NCBI RefSeq assembly: GCF_963678635.1
Contig: NC_087066.1
Location: 12,880,517-12,944,516, forward strand
DNA: 64,000 nt
Reading direction: 5' to 3'
Source of the DNA: Symsagittifera roscoffensis
Taxonomy: Eukaryota > Xenacoelomorpha > Acoela > Convolutidae
Position 1 is the first letter of the stretch; every line of letters starts with the position of its first letter. This document shows positions 50,870 through 60,400 of the stretch, in pieces. Position numbers and translations under genes: made by a program. The notes beneath the pieces are model-generated. The model saw only the letters and a program-made list of their open reading frames with translations, searched no databases and was not told the origin of the DNA.

Positions 50870-52678
50870 TTAGTCGTCGGGGAAAAAACCGTGGGGGAAG
50901 ATGTCGTGGATTATGTCGGAATTTGTTAGTAGTTTTGCTAGTATGCGAATGATGTTTTTAGTTTGAAGCAGTGGCCAAAGCAATTGAAGTGCTTTAATGG
51001 TTTTTAGTTCTTCAGTGCCAACTGCAAAATCATAAGGTGTGTTTTGGATGAGGTTATATAATTTGTGGTTATATTTAGTGTTGTGGATGAATTCTAATAT
51101 GGGGATTTCTATAGGGTGAACAAATTCATGTGGGATAAGGAAGGGTCTGGATTCTTCTGCGTTGAAGGTCAGTGGATGGGACAAAAAAATATACATTTGG
51201 GTTATGGGATCATAATTGCGAAGAATACCGTGAAGGTTAGTATCTTTGATGCAATATGTGAAGTTAAGAAAAAATGGTGATGTGTATTTAGAGTTAATAA
51301 ATTGAAAACGATGGTGTGGTTGTCTTGATGGAGTGTGTAGGTCAAAGTGATTTTGTATAAAGCGGTAATATGTATATGTGCGGGTTTGTTTAGTGCGTAA
51401 CATAATGTCAAGTGAGCAGTGCAAATCTCGTTCATGTGGTGCAAGGAAATGAAAGGTTAGTGAAAATAATTGAAATCTTTCTTTAAAACTTTCGTAAGCT
51501 TGTGTGTCGGTTAGTGCTTCAGAAATGATGTGGTCGAATTTGCGATCAAATATATTGAGTGTAAAAACATATGGTGTTTTGATGAAAAATTTTTCTGTGA
51601 TTTGTGGGTTAGCGAAGCGATCATCATCTAAAAATTGGTCTTGGTTAGTTCGGATGATGTTATGATCGTAATATTCTAGCGTATATTCGTTAGCTCGGGG
51701 TGCAGTGTATGTTTTTAGTGATTTTTTATATCCGATGTAAGTAAATTGTCTATGTGTTAGTGGTGTAGTGAGTCGATATAGCATATCTTGATTTCGTTCT
51801 ATATCGATGTGAGTATTAGATAAAGGTAGGCAAAGGGGAATAGTAAAATGATAATATGATGTCCAGTGGAGTGTAGGCATTAAAACTTGTTCGTCTACAA
51901 AGCTACGTGTATCGTTAGTATCTGTAGGGGTGTTCAAAGTATACTGTGGAAATGAAGGTAAGGTGATTGCTAAAAATTCTTTCGTGTTAGTGTGATTTGG
52001 ATGATTAATATATTCACGGGCTGTTCCTGGTTTTGTTGGAAATGGATGGTTTGGGATTTTTCTTTTGAAAGTGCGGTAAGCTCTATTAGTGCTAATTGAT
52101 GATTCGGTAGATGTGGATGATGGTGCTAATGATGCGGTATAAGCTAAAGAGGGTGTAGGGGTAGGTGGGTTTGATGATTCTATTGTGGATGAAATCTGAT
52201 TCATAGTGGGGTTTTCAAGGTGGAAGGGTTGTTGTTGTAAGGTGATAAAATTATCTAGTTCTTGGGAGATTTGGGGAGTATCTGGAGAATTGGATGATCG
52301 GTCTGAATGAAATGAAGAGTAGGTTGGGGTAACTTGTGAAGCATAGGATGGTGTAGAAATGGATGGGAGTGGGTTATATGATGGGATTGGTTGAAAAGGG
52401 GGTTTCGAAAAAACTGAGGGATTGGTTTGAAAATTATTGGATGGAGATGGTTCAGAGTCTGCAAATTCGTCAGGGGTTTCAATATCTGGGTTATTGAGTT
52501 GTGAGATGGAGTATAAAACTGAGATGTGTGAATTAGTGTCTGAATTCATGCCTGATGTTATATTATTGGTTGGGAAATCGGGTGGTGGGAAGGCAAAAAG
52601 TGGAATTATTGTAATTGGAGTGTTGAGGTTGGTTGGGTGTGAATTTGAGCGGTGTAGCGATCCAAGTTGTCGGCTCAT
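50870..52678 (-). CDS. TE3 ORF downstream of env, 602 residues, unrecognised
   Basis: The start ATG overlaps the env stop as ATGA (52678-52675), so translation by termination-reinitiation is plausible. Residues 1-210 or so are Pro/Ser/Thr/Asn-rich and look disordered (for example PPTPTPSLAYTASLAPSSTS). From about 210 the sequence looks folded, with many aromatic residues: LPSFPQYTLNTP, LHWTSYYHFTIPLCLPL, FTYIGYKKSLKTY, LFSLTFHFLAPHERDLHC, and a helical C-terminus ending HDIFPHGFFPDD. No signal peptide or membrane segment. It has no recognisable retroelement domain. It could be an accessory, matrix or movement-type protein. Confidence 0.7.
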   Translation of the reverse strand: MSRQLGSLHRSNSHPTNLNTPITIIPLFAFPPPDFPTNNITSGMNSDTNSHISVLYSISQLNNPDIETPDEFADSEPSPSNNFQTNPSVFSKPPFQPIPSYNPLPSISTPSYASQVTPTYSSFHSDRSSNSPDTPQISQELDNFITLQQQPFHLENPTMNQISSTIESSNPPTPTPSLAYTASLAPSSTSTESSISTNRAYRTFKRKIPNHPFPTKPGTAREYINHPNHTNTKEFLAITLPSFPQYTLNTPTDTNDTRSFVDEQVLMPTLHWTSYYHFTIPLCLPLSNTHIDIERNQDMLYRLTTPLTHRQFTYIGYKKSLKTYTAPRANEYTLEYYDHNIIRTNQDQFLDDDRFANPQITEKFFIKTPYVFTLNIFDRKFDHIISEALTDTQAYESFKERFQLFSLTFHFLAPHERDLHCSLDIMLRTKQTRTYTYYRFIQNHFDLHTPSRQPHHRFQFINSKYTSPFFLNFTYCIKDTNLHGILRNYDPITQMYIFLSHPLTFNAEESRPFLIPHEFVHPIEIPILEFIHNTKYNHKLYNLIQNTPYDFAVGTEELKTIKALQLLWPLLQTKNIIRILAKLLTNSDIIHDIFPHGFFPDD

Positions 52679-55293
52679 CGTGGGCTAAAAAAATTATTAT
52701 TTTGAGATTGAAAAGCGGTGGTATGGGGTTGTTCAATAATTTGTTCATATGTATTTTCATCTAGTGGATGGTGTGTCCTTATATGTTGAATGGGACTTTG
52801 TGATATGGTTGGTCTAAAATTTGGGTTATGTGTTATTGCTAAATTTCGGAAATTTCGTGGGACTAGTGATAATGGATGGTTATGTGGTAGGGGTGGTAAC
52901 TGTGGTGCTGTAGGCGTTATGTCTACATTGTTATGTTCTTCGTCATATGTGTTTTGTCTGGTTGCTATTTTTGTGTTATATTCTTTTATTTGTGCATCTA
53001 AATGAATTTTGTTTATTGATGATGAAAAAATTCCAAAAAATCCTGCAAATAGTATGCGTGCTACACTTGCTTGTCTATTTACTTGTGTGTGTATAGCGCA
53101 TGTATTATAGATTCCTTTTAAAAGCGAAAAAAGAAATCCTATAAAGTTAATTATTGCGTATAAAATAGTCAATTTTTCTAAGATGTAGTAGGGCCATCCT
53201 AGAAAATCGAGAATTTCGTTTTTTAGTGTAATAAAGCTAAAAATATTTATAGGTGAAATATCTTGTGGTCGGTATTTTTCACCGTTTAGATATATATAGT
53301 CTTTAATGTCTTTAAAATTTCCGCTATAGTCTTGTGTATAAATATCTGCAAATCCTGCTGTTTCGGCAAGTTTGCGTAAGTTTTGGTCAATTGATTGTCT
53401 TTGTATCGTGTCCATTTGTGTTAACAACTCTTGGAATTGTTGTGTTCTAATGTGATGTTGTATATCGGATTTTGAATATATTCCAATTGATTGTAAGTCA
53501 ATATTTGGGTTTCGAACAATAGCTCTAATGCTTTCAGGTGAAAATTTTTTGAGTGATTGCATTAATGTGGGATATGGAGTAAGAAGATAATATTTATCTT
53601 CATCAGGGTTCAGTTGAACTACATTGTGGCTATTTTCTGATCCACATGGGACTGCGGTATCCCAGAAATAGGTTCGTCTTGAAAGCGTGTCAACGAAGTG
53701 TACTTTATTCTTATAAAAGATAGGGATTCTTTTATAGCATCGTTTATCTTCAAAAACATATAGTGGTGATACTTTTTTGGTACAAGTGTAAAACCATAAA
53801 ATGTTTCCTTCATAATCTAAAAAATTTGATCTATTTCCTGATAGTAAATATCCTGCGTAGGGTATTTTTAATACTGCTAGTGCAAGTGATTGTAGGATTT
53901 GTGTCCTTTCTAATTCGCATAGCTGGTGAAGTGTTTCTAATTCAGATAGTGACATTTCTTGAAAAATTCGGCTAATTGTGTAGTCTAATTTCATATCTAG
54001 GTGAATATCATAGTGGATGTTACCGAAATATGTAGTATTCATTAGTGATAATTCTTGTAAACGTGTGCTTCTAGTGTCTTGGGGCTTCAGATGTCCACCA
54101 GGTTGATTTTTACTTTTCTGAAAATCAACTGGTATATATGATGTTCCTTCGTTTATAGGGTGACTTGTGGCGTATGGGTCGATTTTTACTTTTCCAGTGG
54201 TCATGTCGAATCCTTTTTCGTATTCAACTAATATCTCGGAGTATTGTGTTTTGTGAAGTGGATTTCTGTATTTACATGCAAGTTCTGTTTCTTGATATAT
54301 TTGAAAACGTGTCAATTTATTTTCTATATTGTGTATGTTTCTAAAATTAGAACTTTGTCTTCGTGATGGATGGACTTGTTCATATGGAATTGATTGTATG
54401 AAATATTTTTCGTGAAATTTTATCATACGAGCGTGTATTTTTGCTACTTGAAATGTTGTACATGTGTCTTCAGGGAACCAAACAATTGTTGCTTGTGTTC
54501 GTGTTGTAGGGTCACAATAGCCTTGGTCGTTTTTACAAGGTAATCTAATTCCTTGATAGATCATTGTGTTGTCTGATAAATCGCGTGTGAGTTGTATTTT
54601 TTCGAGTTGTATTTTCCAATCAAAAAACATGATTTCTTGATATCCTTTATTTTTTGTGTCTGCTTTGCAGTTTGATGGGTCATTTATACCAATGTGTGGT
54701 ATCCAGTGTTTATCGTGTATATCATAAGTTAATCTTCCGTGTGCGCCGTTGTATGGGTATTTTTCATCTAATTTTATATGTCCTTGATATCTTTCAAGTT
54801 CTGCTTGATGTACAGAATCTGCAAAAACTTGGAAATATACTAGTTTTCTATCTGTGTTTTTATTTCTTGTGATATTTAGTCTGAGTAACTCGTTTTTACA
54901 ATCTTCGGGATTGAGATGTAGAAGTCTTTCGATATTACTTTGGTAGAATGATTCGTGGTCAAGTCGGTTTTTATTTCCATTTGAGACTTGTGAACAATGT
55001 ACTTTCTTTTCGGAAAATGTCGCTGTGAATTTATATCCTATAACTGTTGTTGCTCGGGCTTTTGAATAGAGTGTCGCTATTACATTTGTTGTTTCTATGG
55101 CTTGTGGTTCTGTTTCGCATTGTGATACTTGATTTATTGCATATTTGTGTAATGTTTTTTGTTCGTTTTCGTTACAATCGTAATGTGTTACTAATAAATC
55201 TTGGGGTCCTGTGCGGGGGGAAGGGTTTATGTTTTCATTGGAGGTTACTAGAAAAAGGAGTTGGAGAAAAATTAAAATTTTTAGAATATACAT
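52675..55293 (-). CDS. TE3 env-like glycoprotein
   Basis: 872 residues. An N-terminal signal peptide is clear (ILKILIFLQLLFLV), then a large ectodomain with numerous cysteines and N-glycosylation sequons. A hydrophobic membrane segment lies near residues 705-735 (LTILYAIINFIGFLFSLL), and a tail of about 135 residues has Pro-rich stretches. This is the topology of a class I or III viral fusion glycoprotein; which class, and from which virus group it was acquired, cannot be told from the sequence alone. No furin site was identified with confidence. The ORF is intact. Its ATG overlaps the end of ORF X by 13 bases. Confidence 0.75.
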   Translation of the reverse strand: MYILKILIFLQLLFLVTSNENINPSPRTGPQDLLVTHYDCNENEQKTLHKYAINQVSQCETEPQAIETTNVIATLYSKARATTVIGYKFTATFSEKKVHCSQVSNGNKNRLDHESFYQSNIERLLHLNPEDCKNELLRLNITRNKNTDRKLVYFQVFADSVHQAELERYQGHIKLDEKYPYNGAHGRLTYDIHDKHWIPHIGINDPSNCKADTKNKGYQEIMFFDWKIQLEKIQLTRDLSDNTMIYQGIRLPCKNDQGYCDPTTRTQATIVWFPEDTCTTFQVAKIHARMIKFHEKYFIQSIPYEQVHPSRRQSSNFRNIHNIENKLTRFQIYQETELACKYRNPLHKTQYSEILVEYEKGFDMTTGKVKIDPYATSHPINEGTSYIPVDFQKSKNQPGGHLKPQDTRSTRLQELSLMNTTYFGNIHYDIHLDMKLDYTISRIFQEMSLSELETLHQLCELERTQILQSLALAVLKIPYAGYLLSGNRSNFLDYEGNILWFYTCTKKVSPLYVFEDKRCYKRIPIFYKNKVHFVDTLSRRTYFWDTAVPCGSENSHNVVQLNPDEDKYYLLTPYPTLMQSLKKFSPESIRAIVRNPNIDLQSIGIYSKSDIQHHIRTQQFQELLTQMDTIQRQSIDQNLRKLAETAGFADIYTQDYSGNFKDIKDYIYLNGEKYRPQDISPINIFSFITLKNEILDFLGWPYYILEKLTILYAIINFIGFLFSLLKGIYNTCAIHTQVNRQASVARILFAGFFGIFSSSINKIHLDAQIKEYNTKIATRQNTYDEEHNNVDITPTAPQLPPLPHNHPLSLVPRNFRNLAITHNPNFRPTISQSPIQHIRTHHPLDENTYEQIIEQPHTTAFQSQNNNFFSPR

Positions 55294-56455
55294 GTGTATG
55301 ACAATCCTGAGTATGGGTTATAAAATGTGATGTAACCAATTGTCTTTTTGGTATATCTGTCGTATTTGTATATTACTTCAGTTGTTATAAATGGTGGTGG
55401 TAGGGATTGAGCTGTTATATTTGGTGGATTTAATGGATAGGGATGTTGAGTAATGTTATTTAATTTAACCGTGATTTCAAATTTTAATTGTAGACTATTC
55501 TGTTGGAGTATTTGGATGTTATGAGCACGAATGTCTTCGTGAATGTCTTGTCTATATTGTAGTCTATTTAGTGCCCAGTTGTGGAGTCGGTTACTTTCTA
55601 GGTGTTGTCCAAATAATGGTGGAGGTGCTGTGAAAGTATTCCAGTCTAGTCTTAAAGGAATATTTGTTGATGATTGTTCTCGATATCTAGCGTCGAGGTT
55701 ATTTGGGAAATTTAAGTTAAAAGGTGGTGGTGAAATCTGGCTTAATGATGGTGTTGATGGTAGTGATAATGTTTCTGGTAGTGATGAGGATGTTGTTGTA
55801 TCCGTAGAAATATCTATTGGATCATTGATTAAATTTGGTTCACCTTGTGTGAATGAATGTGTTGTCCAATATGGTAGTCGTGATGCTGGGTTTGTAGGGT
55901 TAAAGGGATTTTCACGTATTTGTTCAGATGTTGGTGTTGAACCTAAGTAATCTGACGGTAGGCTTGAGGTGCTACGTTGTGAAAGAAGCGTAGGGGTTTC
56001 TGGTAATATACCAATGGGGTTTTCTGGTGTACTTTGTGATGGGGATTGAGGTATATCAAAATGAACTCGGGGAGTTTGAAAATTTTGTTTCGTCGAGGAT
56101 GTATAATTTGTCTATTTATTTCGACTGTTTTTTGGTTTTGACTAGGATTTCGTATTCTACTTAATTCTTGTGGTAGTGTTGGGTATAAGTTATATGTTGG
56201 TTCGCTTAGAGGTGCTTGTCGTTGAACTGGTTCTAGTGGTTCTGATAAGCGAGCGTGTCGTTCTTCAAAGGTATACGGGTTATCTTGAAAGGAAATTCGT
56301 GTAGATGTTTGGGGGTTTTGGGTAGTTGAAGGTGGTGTCGGGTTTTCCTGGGATGATGTCGGTGAAGACTGACTGTGTGATTGTTGGTTAGCAATTTTTG
56401 ATGGTTTTTGATCTATTCTTTTAGTGAAAAAATTTATGTTTATTGTAGTATTCTT
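55281..56455 (-). CDS. TE3 ORF X: start-less, frame-shifted, Pro/Ser-rich
   Basis: Two overlapping open frames, 56455-55945 and 56111-55281, together about 390 codons with no Met in either. They lie between the membrane ORF and env. The first reads Gln/Ser/Pro-rich sequence (NQQSHSQSSPTSSQENPTPP). The second continues in the same style (FDIPQSPSQSTPENPIGILP) and then a more ordered part (HNWALNRLQYRQDIHEDI), stopping at 55281. A net -1 shift between 56111 and 55945 would join them, and a +1 shift from the end of the membrane ORF would enter the first. This could be programmed shifting, splicing or decay. Confidence 0.5.
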
Positions 56456-56609
56456 CTAGAAAAAGTATTAGGAGGATTGTTGCTAGGGCGAATGTGATAA
56501 TTGCTTTCTTTATACATTTGCACATTGTCAAGATGAGGGATGATAGAAATGTTACAAAAATTACAAATAGTAAAAAGATATCTGTTCTACTAAAAATGGT
56601 TCGTATCAT
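56421..56609 (-). CDS. TE3 small membrane ORF, 62 residues
   Basis: Two hydrophobic helices (IFLLFVIFVTFLSSLIL and IITFALATILLILFLEE) separated by a CKCIKK basic turn. It lies 24 bases after a plausible splice acceptor (TATATCCACAG, AG at 56635-56634), which would make it the first ORF on a subgenomic env mRNA. It resembles a viroporin-like small protein only in shape. Confidence 0.45.
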   Translation of the reverse strand: MIRTIFSRTDIFLLFVIFVTFLSSLILTMCKCIKKAIITFALATILLILFLEEYYNKHKFFH

Positions 56610-56633
56610 TTGGATAAGTTTTGTGAATCGTAC

Positions 56634-57429
56634 CTGTGGATATAGTCAATAGCTTTTGAAAGTTGGAGGTATAGTTCAAATAGGGAATAGAAAATTTAAA
56701 AAATATTGCAAAAAATGATTGAAATTATAAGAAAAGATTCAAAGGTATCAAAAAGAAATATTATTATAAGTTTAAATATCGTTAAAAATTGTTTGAGATT
56801 TGTTAGAATTATGTTGACTGAATGAGAGAAGAGCATTTAAGAAATGACTTCTCGATCGAATATTTTTTGTTGTTTGAGGCAATTTTCAAGTGTGGTCGGA
56901 TTATTTATTGGTTTTTTGACAAGTGGGCTGAGTTTTGTGAAAAATTGTTGGGGGCGAATTTTATGGTGATCGGGAGGTCTTCTTTGTCTTTATTTTTATT
57001 TGTCAAGTGATCTGGGGTATTTTTGAGATTTTTATACTTTAGGCTAATTAAAATGGTCGTTCTTTTACTTTAGGCTAATTTAACATATTTGTTTGGGGGG
57101 TATTTGAGGTCTGAGTTGGGGAAATATTGTTGATCTTTGGTTTATTAGATAAGGGAGGGTTATGATATTATGGTGATTATTATTTTAGTTGTCAAGTTGG
57201 AATGGTTTGCTTATTTTTGACCTGGAGGTCGCAAAGTTATAGTTATAGATATGCCTGGAGTTTAATATCGTTCGTCTAGTTGATCTGTGTTAGAGTTAGA
57301 GAAGGTGACGGATTGGATGAATCCTATTGGCTAATTTTGAACTAGAATTGCTGCATGTTTTTCAGCATGTTATTCTGAAAAATGAAAGTTTAAAATGTTT
57401 CAGAGGTGCAAAGATTATTAAATGTAAAA
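56634..57429 (-). other. TE3 noncoding stretch between pol and the env region
   Basis: About 0.8 kb without a supported minus-strand ORF; ends in a pyrimidine-containing tract and CAG at 56634, a candidate acceptor for an env-region transcript. Confidence 0.4.
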
Positions 57430-60400
57430 TTAAAGTTGTTTTTGAAATTCAACTTTCTTTAATATTTTAGATTGTGGGATGAATGTTTTATAGTTTTTTC
57501 GTGGTTGGTTTCTAAGTCGTGATGACTCTCTATGTTCTGATTTGTCGATTTGTTCTTGGGGTATAATTTTTTCTGTCATTTTTCTATTTTTTCTTTCTTT
57601 TTGATCTAGCTTTTTTGTATTGTTTTTTGTTGTGGTTGATTTTTTATTTTGGTTTTCGAGATGAACGTCATGTTGTTCCTTTGTTTCATTTTGTGTATGT
57701 GGGTTATTTTGAATAACTTTTAAACCTGTGAAAGAATATAATTGGGTTAGTTCGCGTAGTGCGTACTCTTTTGGGTAATAAGGTAATAGGTTGTTTCGAT
57801 GTTGAACAATTTCTTTTTGTTCTGAGTCGGTAATTTTATATGTTACGTCAGTGGGTTTGGCAATTATTTGGTATGGTCCTTTTCGAAGGGGTTGTAATTT
57901 TTTAGAGATTCCTTTTTGAGTGTTAAAATTGGGTATTAAAACAAATGTTCCAATTTTTAAATCTGAGGCTGGTGTAAAGCGTGAATTTATTTGTTCATTA
58001 ATGTTTTGCCTTTGTAACAACTTTTTTGTTACTTTTTGGTAAATTTCATTGTGTTTTTTATCTCTGTTTAAAATCCATTCGGTGTGTGTACCGGAGGCTA
58101 ATTTAAGAATTTGTGGGTGATGAAAATGATCTTCATCGTGTGTATGTAAAGGTAAGTTGTAACAAATTGATTCTTTATTCGGTTGACAATAACTTTGTGC
58201 ATTTTTATGAGAGTTTGCTGTAAACATAATCGGTTTGCGTGGCTTTTGATTAAAAACCATTTCATATGGTGACATTCCTAGAGTTGTCGTGATTTGTGAA
58301 TTATATGCTAAGGGAAATAGTTTTACATCTGCTGACCATTCGGTATATCTTGTATCATTTCCATTGATGATACATCTAAGATATTCTTGTAGTGAACGGT
58401 TCATACCTTCGACTAAGCCGTTTGTCCAAGGTGCATGAGATGTACGTGGTTTGTGTTTGATGTTATATAAATGACATAATGTGATGATTTCGTTATTTAT
58501 GAATTCTGTACCGTTGTCTGTAACTAGAATTTCTGGTAGTCCGAATTTGGCTATCCAGTGTTCATAGAGTGTTGTGTAAGCATAATAAGCGTTACAATGT
58601 GGTACTGGGTTAAGTGCTACATAATGTGTAAATGCGTCAACAATTACCATAATGTAGGAGTTTCCTTCGGATGAGGGTGAAATTGGTCCTTTTGTATCAA
58701 ATGAAATACGGTTGTTAAAGTATAAACTTTGTCCTTTAAAATCTTGTTTTTGTGCTATTTGTTTTTGATTTGGATAAGATTTATTTAGTTGACATACTAT
58801 ACAATCATTGCATAGTACTTTTATCCAAATTGGTGCATTTGGAAAATAAAAGTTTTGTATGAAATTTGAATATGTTTTCTCTGATCCAGAGTGTCCTTTA
58901 ATGTTTTGTGTATGTGAAATTTTAAAAGCTATAAGAATCATACTTAAAGGGAGACAGGGAACTGTGGATTCATTTAATTTGTATTCTAGAAGGTCTGTGT
59001 TTTCGTTAATTGTTGTATTATTGAATTTTCGAAAATATCGGAGGAGTGTTTTATTTCCTAAAATAGTTGTATCTGCCTTGACGGGTTTAGTTTTATATTT
59101 GTGCCATGATTTTAGTTGTCTAATTACTAAGTCAAGATTTTGATATTGTTTCAATGTATTAATTGTAATTTCATCTGTTGGGGGGAGAAAAATGTTTTCT
59201 ATTTCTAATTTAGATAAAGGAATTGTATCAAGTGGGTCATGGAGGTCAAATACTTGATTTATTGTGTATTTTGAATCGTTTGTTTGTGGTCCTGATAAAT
59301 TTATTTTATCAGTTAGGTTTTCTTTTTCATTTAATGGAAAAAGGTCTTTTTTATGCGAGTGTTGTTTTACTCTTTTTTGTTTGGTGTTATTTTTTATCCA
59401 TTGTGAGTATGGAATTGGTTTGAAAGTTGATGTTCCAAGTAGATCAACTTCGTAGTGATTATTTTGGCAATCTAAATAGAGTGGGAAGTGTTGTAGATTG
59501 TTTATCTGTGATTGTTCAACGTCAGTTTTTACTGCATATTTGCATTCTAGTCGGGGTGATGTTTCGTTTTCTGCAAGGTAGAATTTTATATTTTTAGGTA
59601 TTTCAACTGTAGTTTTACGTGTAAGTAATTCAGGTGGTGTATTTCGACTTAATGTGTCTGGTAATGCAAGATTTTTTCCTGCTGTCCAAACTATATGTAA
59701 GTTTGGGAATATTATTAGGATTAGTTGAAATCTATAAACTCGGTGATTTGGATTAGATTTTTGTGTAAAGAGAAAAATGATTGGTTTGTGATCTGTGAAT
59801 AGAACTGTTGGATGTTTTGATCCAAGTATCAGAAATTCATATTCTGTTAGTGTATATATTATAGCTGTACACTCTCTCATTAGAGTTGAGAGTCGTAGCT
59901 CTGCTTGAGTGAATAATCGAGAATTTGCTGATATAAGATTCATTTTGTTTGTGCCATTGTGTGATTGTAATAATGCTGCGCCGATGCCAAAATTCGAAGC
60001 ATCGCACATTGCATAGAATGGTTGATTTGGGTCTGGAATTGTATTCGAAATTTGTTCAGTTAGGAGTTTTTTAATTTCTTCAAATCGTGCTTGATGTTCT
60101 GTGTTCCATTCAAAATTATTTTGTTGTCTAAGTATATTATAAAATGGTCTTAGGTATAATTGCATTTTATAGACATATTTACTTAAAAAATTTAACATTC
60201 CAAGGAATTCTTGGATTTTCTTTTTGTTTGTTGGTGGTTGGAGTTTTTGAATAGCATCAATGCGTGATTTTAATGGGGTGATTGTTTTTCTTTCTATATT
60301 ATGTCCTAAGAATTTAACTCGTGTTAAAAAGAAATGTGATTTATCGGGGGCGGCCTTCGGATTTTCGTTCTGAAGTATTTTGTGATAATGTTCTAAAACT

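Noticed and set aside
55543-55950. 135-codon + strand ORF
   Set aside because: Antisense of TE3 ORF X, whose Pro/Ser/Thr codons leave this strand open.
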